In this document: one piece after another, positions 43,766 through 56,700 of the stretch
Layout: each line of letters opens with the position of its first letter
How positions within the stretch are numbered: position 1 is the stretch's first letter
NCBI GenBank assembly: GCA_018873245.2
Contig: JAEMBT020000009.1
Location: 3,746,242-3,810,241, forward strand
Length of the DNA: 64,000 nt
From: Archegozetes longisetosus
Lineage: Eukaryota > Arthropoda > Arachnida > Sarcoptiformes > Trhypochthoniidae
Direction of reading: 5' to 3'
The notes under the pieces: model-generated
Database searches by the model: none
Told to the model about the DNA's origin: nothing
What the model saw: the letters and a program-made list of their open reading frames with translations, nothing else
Translations under genes and position numbers: made by a program

Positions 43766-44830
43766 AATATAACATAAATTATAATTTGAATATCTTTTGT
43801 AATATTAGTGTTTTATGTCAATTATTAATATATGTATTTAGGAAAGTTATTCAAAAATTTAATTTTCTCGCTTCTTTTATAAATAGCGATGTCACAGAAG
43901 TTTGACGCACGAAATATCGATTACTATATTTTGTCAGTAAATAATAGAATCAAATTGAAAACTGTTGCCTATGTACAAAACAAAGAGCATTCAGTTTTAA
44001 TATTAAAATAAATTTTAAAAAGTTTTCGATTCAAAATTAGGTGTGTGAAGAGTCCAAAATATAAAATATTAAGCTCGTATGCAAAACTCTATTTAAAATG
44101 CTTTTAAGTCCTAAAATAGACTTAAAACCTGAAACGTATTTCAAATCTTATTGCACAACTAGTGTTTAAAGATATTTTAGCTAAGTCTCAACTTGTTTAT
44201 ATCAGCCTTAGTGTCTTAATAGTAGCCACTACTTTACCTCAATATGAAATTAGTGATAAATATTTAGGGTTTCTGGTTTAAATTTTGAATCTAAGTTAAA
44301 ATTAAGAAAAAAAATTTTGAGAAACAAACTAAGTATTTATCACTAATTTCATATTGAGGTAAAGTAGTGGCTACTATTAAGACACTAAGGCTGATATAAA
44401 CAAGTTGAGACTTAGCTAAAATGTCTTTAAACACTAGTTGTGCAATAAGATTTGAAATACGTTTCGAGTTTTAAGTCTATTTTAGGACTTAAAAGCATTT
44501 TAAATATAGTTGTGCATACGAGCTTAATATTTATATTTTGGAGACTCTTCACACACCTAATTTTGAATTGAAAACTTTTTAAATTTTATTTTAATATTAA
44601 AACTGAATGCTCTTTTTTTGTACATAGGCAACAGTTTTCAATTTGATTCTATTATTTACTGACAATATATAGTAACCGATATTTCTTGCGTCAAACTTCT
44701 GTGAATTGGCTATTTATAAAAAACGACAAAATTGAATTTTTGAATAACTTTCCTAAATACATATATTAATAATTGACATACAACACTAATATTACAAAAG
44801 ATATTCAAATTATAATTTATATGTTATATT
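43766..44830. repeat. 1.07-kb foldback hairpin upstream of receptor 2
   Basis: Arms 43,766-44,267 and 44,329-44,830 (502 bp each) are inverted copies with a 61-bp loop. Shared words include TGCCTATGTACAAAA, GGTGTGTGAAGAGTC and TTAGTGATAAATA. No ORF of note and no obvious target duplication. Confidence 0.93.
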
Positions 44831-44998
44831 GAGAAAATGTTGATATTTTCTTTAAATCGATAGAGTGAAATTGCTCAAAAGCACAAAATTAATAGTTATA
44901 CTTGTTATTCACTCAATATTCCACTTTTCAAGAGAGTATTTAAAATTTCTGTTTGTATTCCTTTCAAAATACCGGCAAGTTAAATAAAAGACTGAAAA

Positions 44999-46346
44999 AT
45001 GTCAATTCTTATGAATAAAAGATTAAGAAAATTCAATCCAAACGAATTACTACCTGAAAATATTGTTATCGAGAGTGCTGGAACTCATTTATATAGAATC
45101 GGATTATCTCTGTTTCAAGTTGGATCAGTCAAGAGGAGCAGATTTTATAATCCTATATTTGTAATTATCATTTTTTTACAGTTTGCCATTAGATGTATCA
45201 TCTCACTGCTATTATCTGATGGGGATTCAAATCTACTCGAACTAGTCGGTGATTGTTATCACTTTATGAATCTTAGAGTTCATATGAATATCGTTTTGTT
45301 TTTCGTAATATTTTTATCGCTCGTGTCACAAACCATTCATTATTACAATTATAAGAAAGACATAAAGCCTTCATATCTCAAGCCGTTTGAAATGATTTCT
45401 GGTTTGGTTTCACCAAAAAGTATTGGTCTGACAAATGAAAAAGAAGTTTACAAAATGATAAAAGTGTCAAAAATATCGTTTCTGGTTTGTAGATTATATT
45501 CAAATGTAGTATTCCCTCTAATGACTTGTATAATATCCCTTGCCTTATTTGGTCTAAATGTTTCAGTCGAAAGATTCATAATTTTGGGCATTCCTTATAG
45601 TTTAATTTTTTATATAAGTATTACATATGTATTCAATTTTATTTTATGGCAATTCATTTATTTCTATATAATTTGTTATTATTTGATAAGTAAACTCAAA
45701 GTTATTAATGAGCTAATGAAGCAAAACATTAGAGGATTGGACTTAGATAAGATTATCAAATCATTGAACGCTATCTATTCAGAAATCAACGAATATGACA
45801 GCAATTATTGGTCAAAATTTTTATTGTGGGTTTGGGTTTCGTCATCAGTACTCATAAGTATCTTAATATATGCGTCTATATTCGGAAGAATGAATTTCAT
45901 AATCAGAATTATTGTTGTTGTCACCGCGATGTTCTTTGTGTTAAGTCAGATATTCATCATAAACACCACGACTTCAGTTAATTTTGAAGCGAATAAGTCA
46001 TATAAACTATTGAATACTTGTTTCGTTTCTTCAAGCTCAAGAATACTATCAAACGGTCAAAGAACAAAGGTAAATATCTATCACTTTCAAGACTTTATAT
46101 GATATTTTTTCAATTTATAGTTGATGTCATTCATTGAGAGAATTGGTCAGAAAAAAGTTGGATTTTATTGTTGGAAACTATATATTATTGACCATTTTCG
46201 TGAATATGAAGTAAAAATTGTCTAGCTTTCTTTAGAAATAATTTATAAATCTTTTAAATAAGATAATAATTGTTTTAATTTCCTACATTAAGATCTTTGC
46301 CTTCATTGGAATGCTTTTCCTGAAGATAACTGATATTTCGTTGTAA
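44999..46346 (+). CDS. Gustatory-receptor-like gene 2 (three exons, intact)
   Basis: Exons 44999-46069, 46121-46210, 46293-46346; all phase 0 (GTAAAT/TATAG, GTAAAA/TTAAG); 404 residues. No signal peptide; cytosolic N-tail MSILMNKRLRKFNPNEL, then about seven membrane segments (IFVIIIFLQF; IVLFFVIFLSLV; ISFLVCRLYSNVVFPL; ILGIPYSLIFYI with the QFIYFYIICYYLISKL segment; FLLWVWVSSSVLISIL; IIVVVTAMFFVLSQIF; and FAFIGMLFLK in exon 3). Multi-TM topology, the YLISKLKVIN loop, and phase-0 introns clustered at the C-terminus fit the insect/arthropod gustatory receptor superfamily, ligand-gated channels for tastants. The classical terminal TYxxxxxQF is absent (IFAFIGMLFLKITDISL), so the assignment rests on overall pattern. 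It sits in the left arm of the inverted duplication. Confidence 0.72.
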
Positions 46347-46499
46347 ATTCAGATTTCTTTTTCATAATAATCGATATTATTAAAATCAGAAAACTTCAGT
46401 TTTTAAAGAGTAGCTGACTCTTGAAAAGTTGTACCCAATAAAAGTAAAATTTAGAACTATTTTATATCTATTAGCTCAAAGTATGAAAATTAAACTTAT

Positions 46500-48560
46500 G
46501 CTTCACTTTCGAATTCATCTGTAAATTCTAATTAACACATTCTGTGAATACAAGTAGCATTAAAGATCAATTTGTAAAGTTAATCCAATTCATCTTTTAA
46601 TTTAATCAATTATAAATCATGTCATTTGACGGTTTATATGCAGTTACCTTTAGTTTGATCATTTCTATTCTCTAATAAAAATGTGTTTAAAAAGTAGTGG
46701 ATTGGACTAAATTATTTATATATTTTGCAAAACCTCATGTCAATCAATTTGTTATTACAATTATAAGAATAATATCTTAAACCAATATAATGATTATTGT
46801 TAGTTTCACTAAAATTATTTGCTGCACAAAAGAAGCCCAAACCCATATAATCAATAAATTTTTGTCGGTATTTCTAAAAAAAAAGAATTAACTGTAATTG
46901 GTATTATTAATTTTATGGAATATCTCTAAATTGCTGTAATTGAGAAGTCACACACCATTATGTGGCTTTTCTGCAGCAGAGTAACTTACTCTCATATGAT
47001 GCAGGTTTTAGAACCAGTCTTTCGTCTTAGGTTAACTAAACTAAAGCTAAGGGCTTAAGCTAAAAGGATAGACTGGAACTAAAGTTAAGGGATAAAAGAT
47101 TCTTAGCAGGCTAAGTGTAAATTAGGCTAATCTGTTTGCTTCTTAACATTAAATCGCATTTTAAAATATAAAATATTTATTTTTTACTCATTCTAACTAT
47201 AAAGTTTGAACTGAAAGTTTTGAGCCTTCGACCACTTGTTGAAAATTTTTTCAAATTTCATATATACCTAAAAACTACAGTTATTTAAAAGATAATCTGC
47301 AGAGGATTTTAATTTAGATTAATTTCTTCATTGCATTGAGTACCAAATAAAACTCTTTCATTCGAACCAAATCATTTCTTTGATACTTATAGATGAAAAA
47401 TTAAGAAGATACAATCCAAGCGAAATATTGGGTTGAGGAAAAGGTCTTTTCGTATATTTGTTCAAAATTCAAAATCGTTTGTTAAATACATATTATATAT
47501 CGATCTATGATATAACTGCCATCACTATCAATGACAATCATATTATTTTCGGGGGTCAGCCTCAATGGTGGATAATGATTCAAATTGTTAAGAAATTGTT
47601 TTATTATCTTTAAGATTAGAGATTTATAGATTGGCAAACATGTTTCAACCAAATTCTTGTATTGTTCGATAAGCTATAAATCATGTTATGTTAATGATTG
47701 AAATATCACTTGAAAAATGTTAAATAGATTTGTTTGCATCAATCAAAGCTTCATTGGTATAAAAAGAGAAGTCCTTTGAAAAGTTGTAATTAATTAGAGT
47801 GAATTATGTTTATATTTAGAAGTAACATATATCGATTCAAAATCAATTCAAGTGTAAAAATCAAACAAATGCTATACTTCCGAACTCTTCATAAAATTTA
47901 ATTTACACAATTTGTGAATATGAATCCCCAGTAGGTATAGAAACACAACCACAATACAACCTAAGAGTTAAATTTCTAATTCAGCTTTTATAAATTATTT
48001 TTTAGTAGTTGATGTCATTTATTGAGACTTTAAAATCAAATTGTCATTTGATTGACTATAATGTTAAAAAATTCTTCATAAATCGTTTCCGTGAATACCA
48101 AGTTTAATTTAGCCTGAAAATATATCACAATTCCATAGTATACTGTTTAACAGTTGAAATTTTAATATTATTTGCTGTCCTGACTAAAGATAACTTTACA
48201 CAATAATTTTCAGGAGAATAGTATCATCACTAAGATTAATATTCACTTTCAAGCGATATTTTTCCTTAATTCTCTTAATTATAATGAAAACTATCTCTTC
48301 GTTTAATTTTAAAATTAATGAACCATAAATTATTGAACTCTTGATCGCTTTAATCAAATACAAGAATTCTATCGCACAACTAGGAGAGTTGAAAAGAATA
48401 TATTGTCCTGCATTCTTCTAATGTTCAAGTATTCTTTTGTACAAAATTTTTATCATTCACTGAAAGTATTGGTGACAAAAAATCTAGGGCTTTTTTTCGA
48501 AAGTATCTATTATTATTTATTATTATCTCGCAAATAAGGAGCCGAACAATTGTCTGATAC
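46500..48560 (+). pseudogene. Decayed receptor fragments in the inner part of the arm and spacer
   Basis: Recognisable pieces: about 46,740-46,830 (VITIIRII...MIIVSFTKI, matching HYYNYKKDIKPSYL...GLVSPKSI), 47,388-47,436 (LIDEKLRRYNPSEILG, the receptor N-terminus), about 48,008-48,110 (degraded exon 2), and 48,450-48,540 (FLSFTESIGDKKSRAFF, another exon 2). They are out of frame with each other and probably come from more than one old copy. Confidence 0.6.
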
Positions 48561-49166
48561 GTTTACAAAATCAAACTTGAATTAATCAAATTATCTGTTT
48601 AATACTGTTATTAATAAACAAATGAAATCATGGTATTAATTTTCTTTAAAGTCATTGACATTCGACTATGAGCTTCAACTTCATTTTTGATTAAAATATT
48701 TCGTACGATAGCAAGCACTTAATCATAATCATTGATGACTTCTTTTGGAATAGCTCCTTTGTATAATTTATTTTGGATTAGGTGTACCCCATATGACTCA
48801 TATGATGAGTCAATTCATTGTAGCTTACATTACAAAAATATGTGGATCGTATGAATCCAAAGTTAAAAGATCGGAGTTAATTAACAATCCTTTGAAGGTT
48901 CGATCTATTATTTTAGGAAATTATTCCATGTGAGAAAGTAATGCAACAAAAATCAATCTGTTTTTGTCATACGTCAATCAATTATGAAATACGACTTTTA
49001 TTATGGATTTAAGAAAGCTTCAAGTTCTATGTCGCTTCAGATCTCACTAACATTTGCATTAGTGTTCGGCTATATTTGACTGAATGTCACCATAGTCTTC
49101 AAGAAATTCATAAAGTTTTAAATGAATTTCATGAGTCTAATGATAGTTTAAAGTTTCGATATAATA

Positions 49167-49579
49167 TTAGGGTTTTGCTTATGTAATGCGGTTTATGTTA
49201 GTAAAATTGCACCGGTTGCCCGGATTGAGGCTTGTCTTCGACACTGAAGTCGTTGTTTCAGAAGCGCGAAAACTGTCGCTGACACTGATTCACACTCAGA
49301 GCTTTGCGACCATATGTGTCTCGAATGTGTTGTGCGGCTTCGGTAGCATTTGATCCCCGATGAAATTCATACAACAATGTCTTATGTGAGTCTTAGTCGG
49401 AAACTCCTCAGCCATTTTGGACACAATTTATTTAAAGATTATTTGTCAATAATTTGAGTTTAGATATCTCTCTTTTGGATGACTTTCCAAAAAAAAAATT
49501 TGTAAACAATCGGTTACTGATTCAAAATTGACCTCAAACATAACGTTAATAAAACCACCTTACATAAGCAAAACCCTAA
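49167..49579 (-). mobile_element. Mariner-like non-autonomous element
   Basis: TIRs begin TTAGGGTTTTGCTTATGTAA at both ends, flanked by TA on each side (49,165-49,166; 49,580-49,581). The interior minus strand (about 49,420-49,207) reads LLYEFHRGSNATEAAQHIRD and YGRKALSVNQCQRQFSRF, a stop, then NNDFSVEDKPQSGQP, the N-terminal HTH of mariner transposase. The catalytic DDD domain is deleted. Length 413 bp. Confidence 0.95.
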
Positions 49580-49721
49580 TACATTAAATATGTTTGGGAA
49601 GTTCACACAAATCGAAAAAACTTACGTTGAAAGTAGGGCGTACTTCACGTATAATTGAGATATAAATCAATGTTTTCAACCTATATTATTTTTGTGTTGT
49701 AAACATGTTTTTTAAAAATTA

Positions 49722-50278
49722 TCCGAGATATCACAGAACTGCCATTATATGTGCACAGCACCCGACAGTTCTTAGACCATTTTGCACTTATAATAGTATT
49801 CAATTATTGCATCGGTTCCGGACATTTTCTTATCTACTAAGACGTAGATAAGATACTTTGTTTGGTTCCGGAACCGGGAATGAATACGCCCGCGAATAAG
49901 CATTGGGTCTTCTGTTTGTATAACCTTTGCGAATCATTACTGGAAGCACTTTGCCAGACTTAGAAAGTTAGTAGCCCCCTAGAGGCTTCTTCTATGGTGA
50001 GCGTCTAATTCTGCTTGACAAGACCTTTCTAAAGATATATATATTATAAAGGTTTTGGTTTTATAATGCCTGAATTTTTAATAACCGTCCCATACCTATT
50101 GGAGCTTATAACTCGGAAACCGAATGAGATAGACTATAAGTTGTATATATATTTCCACTCATGGAAGTGAGATTTACCCAAGGAAACCTAAATCAGCTCA
50201 GCCCAAAAATATTATCCTCCTTTATAAATAGTGATATTATAATGTTGACTATTGCGCATGTGTTTGTTTTATTATTGA
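49722..50278. repeat. Dispersed repeat, copy 1
   Basis: Direct repeat of 63,442-64,000, which is cut by the window edge, with scattered substitutions. The first part on the minus strand preserves IHSRFRNQTKYLIYVLVDKK and the decayed SWIM-finger region; the rest includes AAGATATATATATTATAAAGG and is non-coding. Probably the 3' part of a DNA transposon. Confidence 0.88.
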
Positions 50279-52721
50279 ACGCTTTACTCCCATTATGAAA
50301 TTTGTAGAATTGATCCTTAAAATGGAACACAACTGATGAAGAGAATAGGCTTAGGCTGAGCCTAGGCTCAAGGCTTGGCTGGAGAGACTTTTCGAGCCTA
50401 TGCTCATCATTGGACATAAACTAAGTTAATTGTGGGCTCATTTCACAAATAGAAGTTTGTTTCACTATAAGTAAAGTCTAGGATACAGTTTTTTTGTACA
50501 AAATTTTTTAGAATTTATTTCTTGAAACGATAAATTAGTTTTGACAATTTGTTTCAAAAGATCTTCGGTTAAAAGTTTTGATTAAGTTTTGAATAAGATT
50601 TTAAACTGTATTGGAATTCTTTACTGAAATTGAAGTTTTGTAGAATTTGGTGTCACAGATCCTTCAATTCTAAATAAATATCTTCTTTTTTAGCGAAAGG
50701 CATTTCTCAAATTAAACTATTTTATTTTGCATTTAAAATTTTATTTACACTATATTATTACTAAAGTACTGCGTCTAACTTTTTATTTACTTTTTTCGAC
50801 TATTTTGACTCTAAACGCAAAAAAGTCGAGAATGACTAAATAAGACTTTTCAATTTTTTCCACTTTTTATTATTATTTTAACTTTTATTGGCTTTTTTTA
50901 CTCTTATAGACTATATTTGACCTTTAAGTTTAGTAAATAAGTGTATTCATAGAGATATTTTAATTAATAACTTTTTCAAACATTTTTATCAACTATTCGC
51001 AATGCTTTAAATATAAACCCTTTGAAACCTATAGAATCAAACCTGTAAAATATTTAAAATTAATTTTTTTGTTTTACTAAATAACTTAAAACCAAAAAGA
51101 TACCTCAAACTATCATAAACAAAACCAAATGAATTCAAGTTTAGATTTTTTTAAATAAAGCGTTAAAACTTAATGCTAAATAGGTATGATTTATACGTCT
51201 GAAATTATAAGAGCTTAATCCTTATAGTGTGCAATTGTGATACCAGGAATCAATCTTTTGGGAATTCATTGATATCTTATTCACATTTTACAGTTTGGGT
51301 CAAATTTCATTTGGTTTATGTTGATTATATGCCACTTGCGCGAAACTTAATAGAAACCAATTTGCTCGAAACCCACTTAAGAGAAGTCATTTCAGCGAAA
51401 GTCTTTTGGCGAAAGTTTTATGAGCGGAATTTCATTTAACAGAAAGCCATTTCAGCGAAATTTATTATTTATGACTTTGCTGAATTAATTTTATGAAGAG
51501 TCTGTGAAATGACATTCTAATAAAGAGGAGTTCCTAAATGATATTGGCCCCGGCCCCTCAGATATGTATAAAATAATTTTTTATAGAATAATAAATTCAG
51601 TCTACTTTTAAAAACTTTGATTATTATGAATTTCATTTTATTAAATCTAATCAAAATTGAAAGTATCTTGTGTATTAATTTTGATGTCAAAGTCTATAAT
51701 GTGTTGTTTGAATTTTCAGGGTTTAGACGTTCAAAAATTCGTTGCAAGAGAATGGTCAGTTTCTTTGACAGAAAAATTGTGTTTGAATAAGATTTTGAGT
51801 AAAGATTAATCTTAAAAATATTTTAAACATTCATCTACATAAAATACGACTTAAAATATCATTGAAGGATTTTCGTCTTTTTAACTATGGCGCCCTAAAA
51901 TGCGATTTAATGTTAAGAAGCAAACAGATTAGCCTAATTTACACTTAGCCTGCTAAGAATCTTTTATCCCTTAACTTTAGTTCCAGTCTATCCTTTTAGC
52001 TTAAGCCCTTAGCTTTAGTTTAGTTAACCTAAGACGAAAGACTGGTTCTAAAACCTGCATCATATGAGAGTAAGTTACTCTGCTGCAGAAAAGCCACATA
52101 ATGGTGTGTGACTTCTCAATTACAGCAATTTAGAGATATTCCATAAAATTAATAATACCAATTACAGTTAATTCTTTTTTTTTAGAAATACCGACAAAAA
52201 TTTATTGATTATATGGGTTTGGGCTTCTTTTGTGCAGCAAATAATTTTAGTGAAACTAACAATAATCATTATATTGGTTTAAGATATTATTCTTATAATT
52301 GTAATAACAAATTGATTGACATGAGGTTTTGCAAAATATATAAATAATTTAGTCCAATCCACTACTTTTTAAACACATTTTTATTAGAGAATAGAAATGA
52401 TCAAACTAAAGGTAACTGCATATAAACCGTCAAATGACATGATTTATAATTGATTAAATTAAAAGATGAATTGGATTAACTTTACAAATTGATCTTTAAT
52501 GCTACTTGTATTCACAGAATGTGTTAATTAGAATTTACAGATGAATTCGAAAGTGAAGCATAAGTTTAATTTTCATACTTTGAGCTAATAGATATAAAAT
52601 AGTTCTAAATTTTACATTTATTGGGTACAACTTTTCAAGAGTCAGCTAATCTGAAGTTTCTTTAAAAACTGAAGTTTTCTGATTTTAATAATATCGATTA
52701 TTATGAAAAAGAAATCTGAAT

Positions 52722-54068
52722 TTACAACGAAATATCAGTTATCTTCAGGAAAAGCATTCCAATGAAGGCAAAGATCTTAATGTAGGAAATTAAAACAATT
52801 ATTATCTTATTTAAAAGATTTATAAATTATTTCTAAAGAAAGCTAGACAATTTTTACTTCATATTCACGAAAATGGTTAATAATAAATAGTTTCCAACAA
52901 TAAAATCCAACTTTTTTCTGACCAATTCTCTCAATGAATGACATCAACTATAAATTGAAAAAATATCATATAAAGTCTTGAAAGTGATAGATATTTACCT
53001 TTGTTCTTTGACCGTTTGATAGTATTCTTGAGCTTGAAGAAACGAAACAAGTATTCAATAGTTTATATGACTTATTCGCTTCAAAATTAACTGAAGTCGT
53101 GGTGTTTATGATGAATATCTGACTTAACACAAAGAACATCGCGGTGACAACAACAATAATTCTGATTATGAAATTCATTCTTCCGAATATAGACGCATAT
53201 ATTAAGATACTTATGAGTACTGATGACGAAACCCAAACCCACAATAAAAATTTTGACCAATAATTGCTGTCATATTCGTTGATTTCTGAATAGATAGCGT
53301 TCAATGATTTGATAATCTTATCTAAGTCCAATCCTCTAATGTTTTGCTTCATTAGCTCATTAATAACTTTGAGTTTACTTATCAAATAATAACAAATTAT
53401 ATAGAAATAAATGAATTGCCATAAAATAAAATTGAATACATATGTAATACTTATATAAAAAATTAAACTATAAGGAATGCCCAAAATTATGAATCTTTCG
53501 ACTGAAACATTTAGACCAAATAAGGCAAGGGATATTATACAAGTCATTAGAGGGAATACTACATTTGAATATAATCTACAAACCAGAAACGATATTTTTG
53601 ACACTTTTATCATTTTGTAAACTTCTTTTCATTTGTCAGACCAATACTTTTTGGTGAAACCAAACCAGAAATCATTTCAAACGGCTTGAGATATGAAGGC
53701 TTTATGTCTTTCTTATAATTGTAATAATGAATGGTTTGTGACACGAGCGATAAAAATATTACGAAAAACAAAACGATATTCATATGAACTCTAAGATTCA
53801 TAAAGTGATAACAATCACCGACTAGTTCGAGTAGATTTGAATCCCCATCAGATAATAGCAGTGAGATGATACATCTAATGGCAAACTGTAAAAAAATGAT
53901 AATTACAAATATAGGATTATAAAATCTGCTCCTCTTGACTGATCCAACTTGAAACAGAGATAATCCGATTCTATATAAATGAGTTCCAGCACTCTCGATA
54001 ACAATATTTTCAGGTAGTAATTCGTTTGGATTGAATTTTCTTAATCTTTTATTCATAAGAATTGACAT
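52722..54068 (-). pseudogene. Gustatory-receptor-like gene 3 (right arm; one-base deletion)
   Basis: Exons 54068-52999, 52947-52858, 52775-52722, same layout as receptor 2. The only break I see is a missing A in AATGAAAAGAAG (receptor 2: AATGAAAAAGAAG) at about 53,626-53,630, which truncates the protein after LTNEK in the third quarter of the N-terminal half. Everything else, including splice sites and the terminal TAA, is preserved, so it is a very young pseudogene or an assembly error. Confidence 0.8.
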
Positions 54069-54236
54069 TTTTCAGTCTTTTATTTAACTTGCCGGTATTT
54101 TGAAAGGAATACAAACAGAAATTTTAAATACTCTCTTGAAAAGTGGAATATTGAGTGAATAACAAGTATAACTATTAATTTTGTGCTTTTGAGCAATTTC
54201 ACTCTATCGATTTAAAGAAAATATCAACATTTTCTC

Positions 54237-55304
54237 AATATAACATATAAATTATAATTTGAATATCTTTTGTAATATTAGTGTTGTATGTCAATTATTA
54301 ATATATGTATTTAGGAAAGTTATTCAAAAATTCAATTTTGTCGTTTTTTATAAATAGCCAATTCACAGAAGTTTGACGCAAGAAATATCGGTTACTATAT
54401 ATTGTCAGTAAATAATAGAATCAAATTGAAAACTGTTGCCTATGTACAAAAAAAGAGCATTCAGTTTTAATATTAAAATAAAATTTAAAAGTTTTCAATT
54501 CAAAATTAGGTGTGTGAAGAGTCTCCAAAATATAAATATTAAGCTCGTATGCACAACTATATTTAAAATGCTTTTAAGTCCTAAAATAGACTTAAAACTC
54601 GAAACGTATTTCAAATCTTATTGCACAACTAGTGTTTAAAGACATTTTAGCTAAGTCTCAACTTGTCTATATCAGCCTTAGTGTCTTAATAGTAGCCACT
54701 ACTTTACCTCAATATGAAATTAGTGATAAATACTTAGTTTGTTTCTCAAAATTTCTTTTCTTAATTTTAACTTAGATTCAAAATTTAAATCAGAAACCCT
54801 AAATATTTATCACTAATTTCATATTGAGGTAAAGTAGTGGCTACTATTAAGACACTAAGGCTGATATAAACAAGTTGAGACTTAGCTAAAATATCTTTAA
54901 ACACTAGTTGTGCAATAAGATTTAAAATACGTTTCAGGTTTTAAGTCTATTTTAGGACTTAAAAGCATTTTAAATAGAGTTTTGCATACGAGCTTAATAT
55001 TTTATATTTTGGAGACTCTTCACACACCTAATTTTGAATTGAAAACTTTTTAAATTTTATTTTAATATTAAAACTGAATGCTCTTTTTTTGTACATAGGC
55101 AACAGTTTTCAATGTGATTCTATTATTTACTGACAAAATATAGTAATCGATATTTCGTACGTCAAACATCTGTGACATCGCTATTTATAAAAGAAGCGAG
55201 AAAATTAAATTTTTGAATAACTTTCCTAAATGCATATATTAATAATTGACATACAACACTTATATTACAAAAGATATTCAAATTATAATTTATATGATAT
55301 ATTA
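54237..55304. repeat. Foldback hairpin upstream of receptor 3
   Basis: Right-arm copy of 43,766-44,830, inverted; loop near 54,735-54,800. Confidence 0.92.
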
Positions 55305-55974
55305 AATTATGACGCATTAATTTGAGACAAGTCTCGCTAAAATCAACGAAGTAATTCCTAAGTTATATTCAATCAAAGACAAGATATCGAGTTAATTCCT
55401 CTTTTTTCCATACTCATGAGTGTTAGTGTATATAAGAGAGGTATACATTTTTGCAAAAGACAAAGTTTTAACAAAAGCAAAACCCGATAACTTGATCTAC
55501 ACTTTGAGTTTACCGTCTTCACCGTAAAGATATAAAACTTTTATTTTAAAATTTTTAACGCATTTTGAAGTCAAACTAACAATGAACCATCTGCAGCAAA
55601 CATAAAAATTTTTAATTTTTTATAAAATCAATTTTAGGCACACTGTAAAACACATATTAGATATCGACCCCAAACGCGTTGCGTAACGCATATTCTTTTG
55701 CAATTTAATTTTTCCAAGTTTTATCGATTACTGTTTCAATAGAAAGTTAATCAAAATGTCTTTGTGACTCTGAGGTAGTGTTTGATATCAAAGTTATAGG
55801 TCTGGGGTTCGAGTCTCGATAAAGTTATTTTTGTTATACCTGAAGTTCTTTATTGAGAATAACTTAAATTTGTAGTATGTGAAATTTTTTAATTGTGATA
55901 ATGATAGCTATAGCAAAAGTGATTTATCGCAAAACTGCAACGAATAAATGCTGTAGAGTTAGTTATCAACATTG

Positions 55975-56315
55975 CAAATTCCATGATTCAAAGAGAAAAT
56001 TATATGATGAATACTTTGACAATCAATTTCTGCAGGATTTTATTTCTAAGCAACTCTAAGCTTTTGCCATAAGGTTCTGAATTTTTCTGAAGTGAATTGA
56101 TTGAATATTATTGGCCAGATAGTAATATTATTTCTATCTTTCAAACTGATATCAATTCCTTTTAATAAGATGAAATTCAACAATCGTTTTGCAACTAATT
56201 TATAATATCAGGAGAATCCAAAATCTAATGGCTGCATATATGGTGTTTTTTTGCAGGAATTATTAATCTTTCTAATATTTTCAACAATTTTGTCTAACAT
56301 CATCATCGTTATACA
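55975..56315 (-). pseudogene. DDE_1 transposase C-terminal fragment (right arm)
   Basis: Inverted copy of 42,770-43,095 with the same QPLDIG motif and the same stop after it, so decay predates the duplication. Confidence 0.75.
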
Positions 56316-56700
56316 CATAACAATCATTTTGACCACCAAACGAATTTAACAACAGAAGATACTTCTGCATTTTTGGTAGGAAAAAATTCTCATTCCTGAA
56401 ATTACATATGTGATTATATTTGCATTAAATCATATATCGAAACTTACCCCCATTTCATATGAGACTTTGATAACTTTTCGGACCTACTACACGTGATTAT
56501 GATGCTATCTCTGTTCAATACTCTAGTTTCAACTAATGATCCGAATTCCCCATTAGTTTCTTGAAGACAAATCAATATTTTTTGGAAAATTTCGGCAATC
56601 TTTGAAAAATACTGGTATGACTGTATAACTGTGAGTGCAATCGTAAAGAGCTTTAACAGTTAAAATAGTGTACTTTTACCCTTTATCAGTAGGGACGTAA

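Larger units (their letters stand above)
42369..47163 (+). repeat. Left arm of 4.8-kb inverted duplication
   Basis: Near-identical inverted copy at 51,896-56,697. The outer junction is CGTCCCTACTGATAAAGGG (42,369), the inner one ends CTTAACATTAAATCGCATTT (47,163). Differences seen are scattered substitutions and small indels. It contains a transposase fragment, a foldback hairpin, receptor gene 2 and a decayed receptor fragment. Confidence 0.95.
47164..51895. other. Spacer of the inverted duplication
   Basis: 4.7 kb containing receptor debris (to about 48,560), a mariner-like MITE (49,167-49,579), a dispersed repeat (49,722-50,278), and otherwise AT-rich non-coding DNA. 51,360-51,470 has several copies of the word CATTTCAGCGAAAG/CAGAAAGC, like one end of a word-reiterating foldback element; no partner end was found. 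Confidence 0.7.
51896..56697 (-). repeat. Right arm of 4.8-kb inverted duplication
   Basis: Reverse-complement partner of 42,369-47,163, with a spacer of 4,732 bp between them. It carries receptor copy 3 with a one-base deletion. Immediately outside it (56,698 on) begins the second half of another foldback hairpin preceding receptor 4. Confidence 0.95.
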
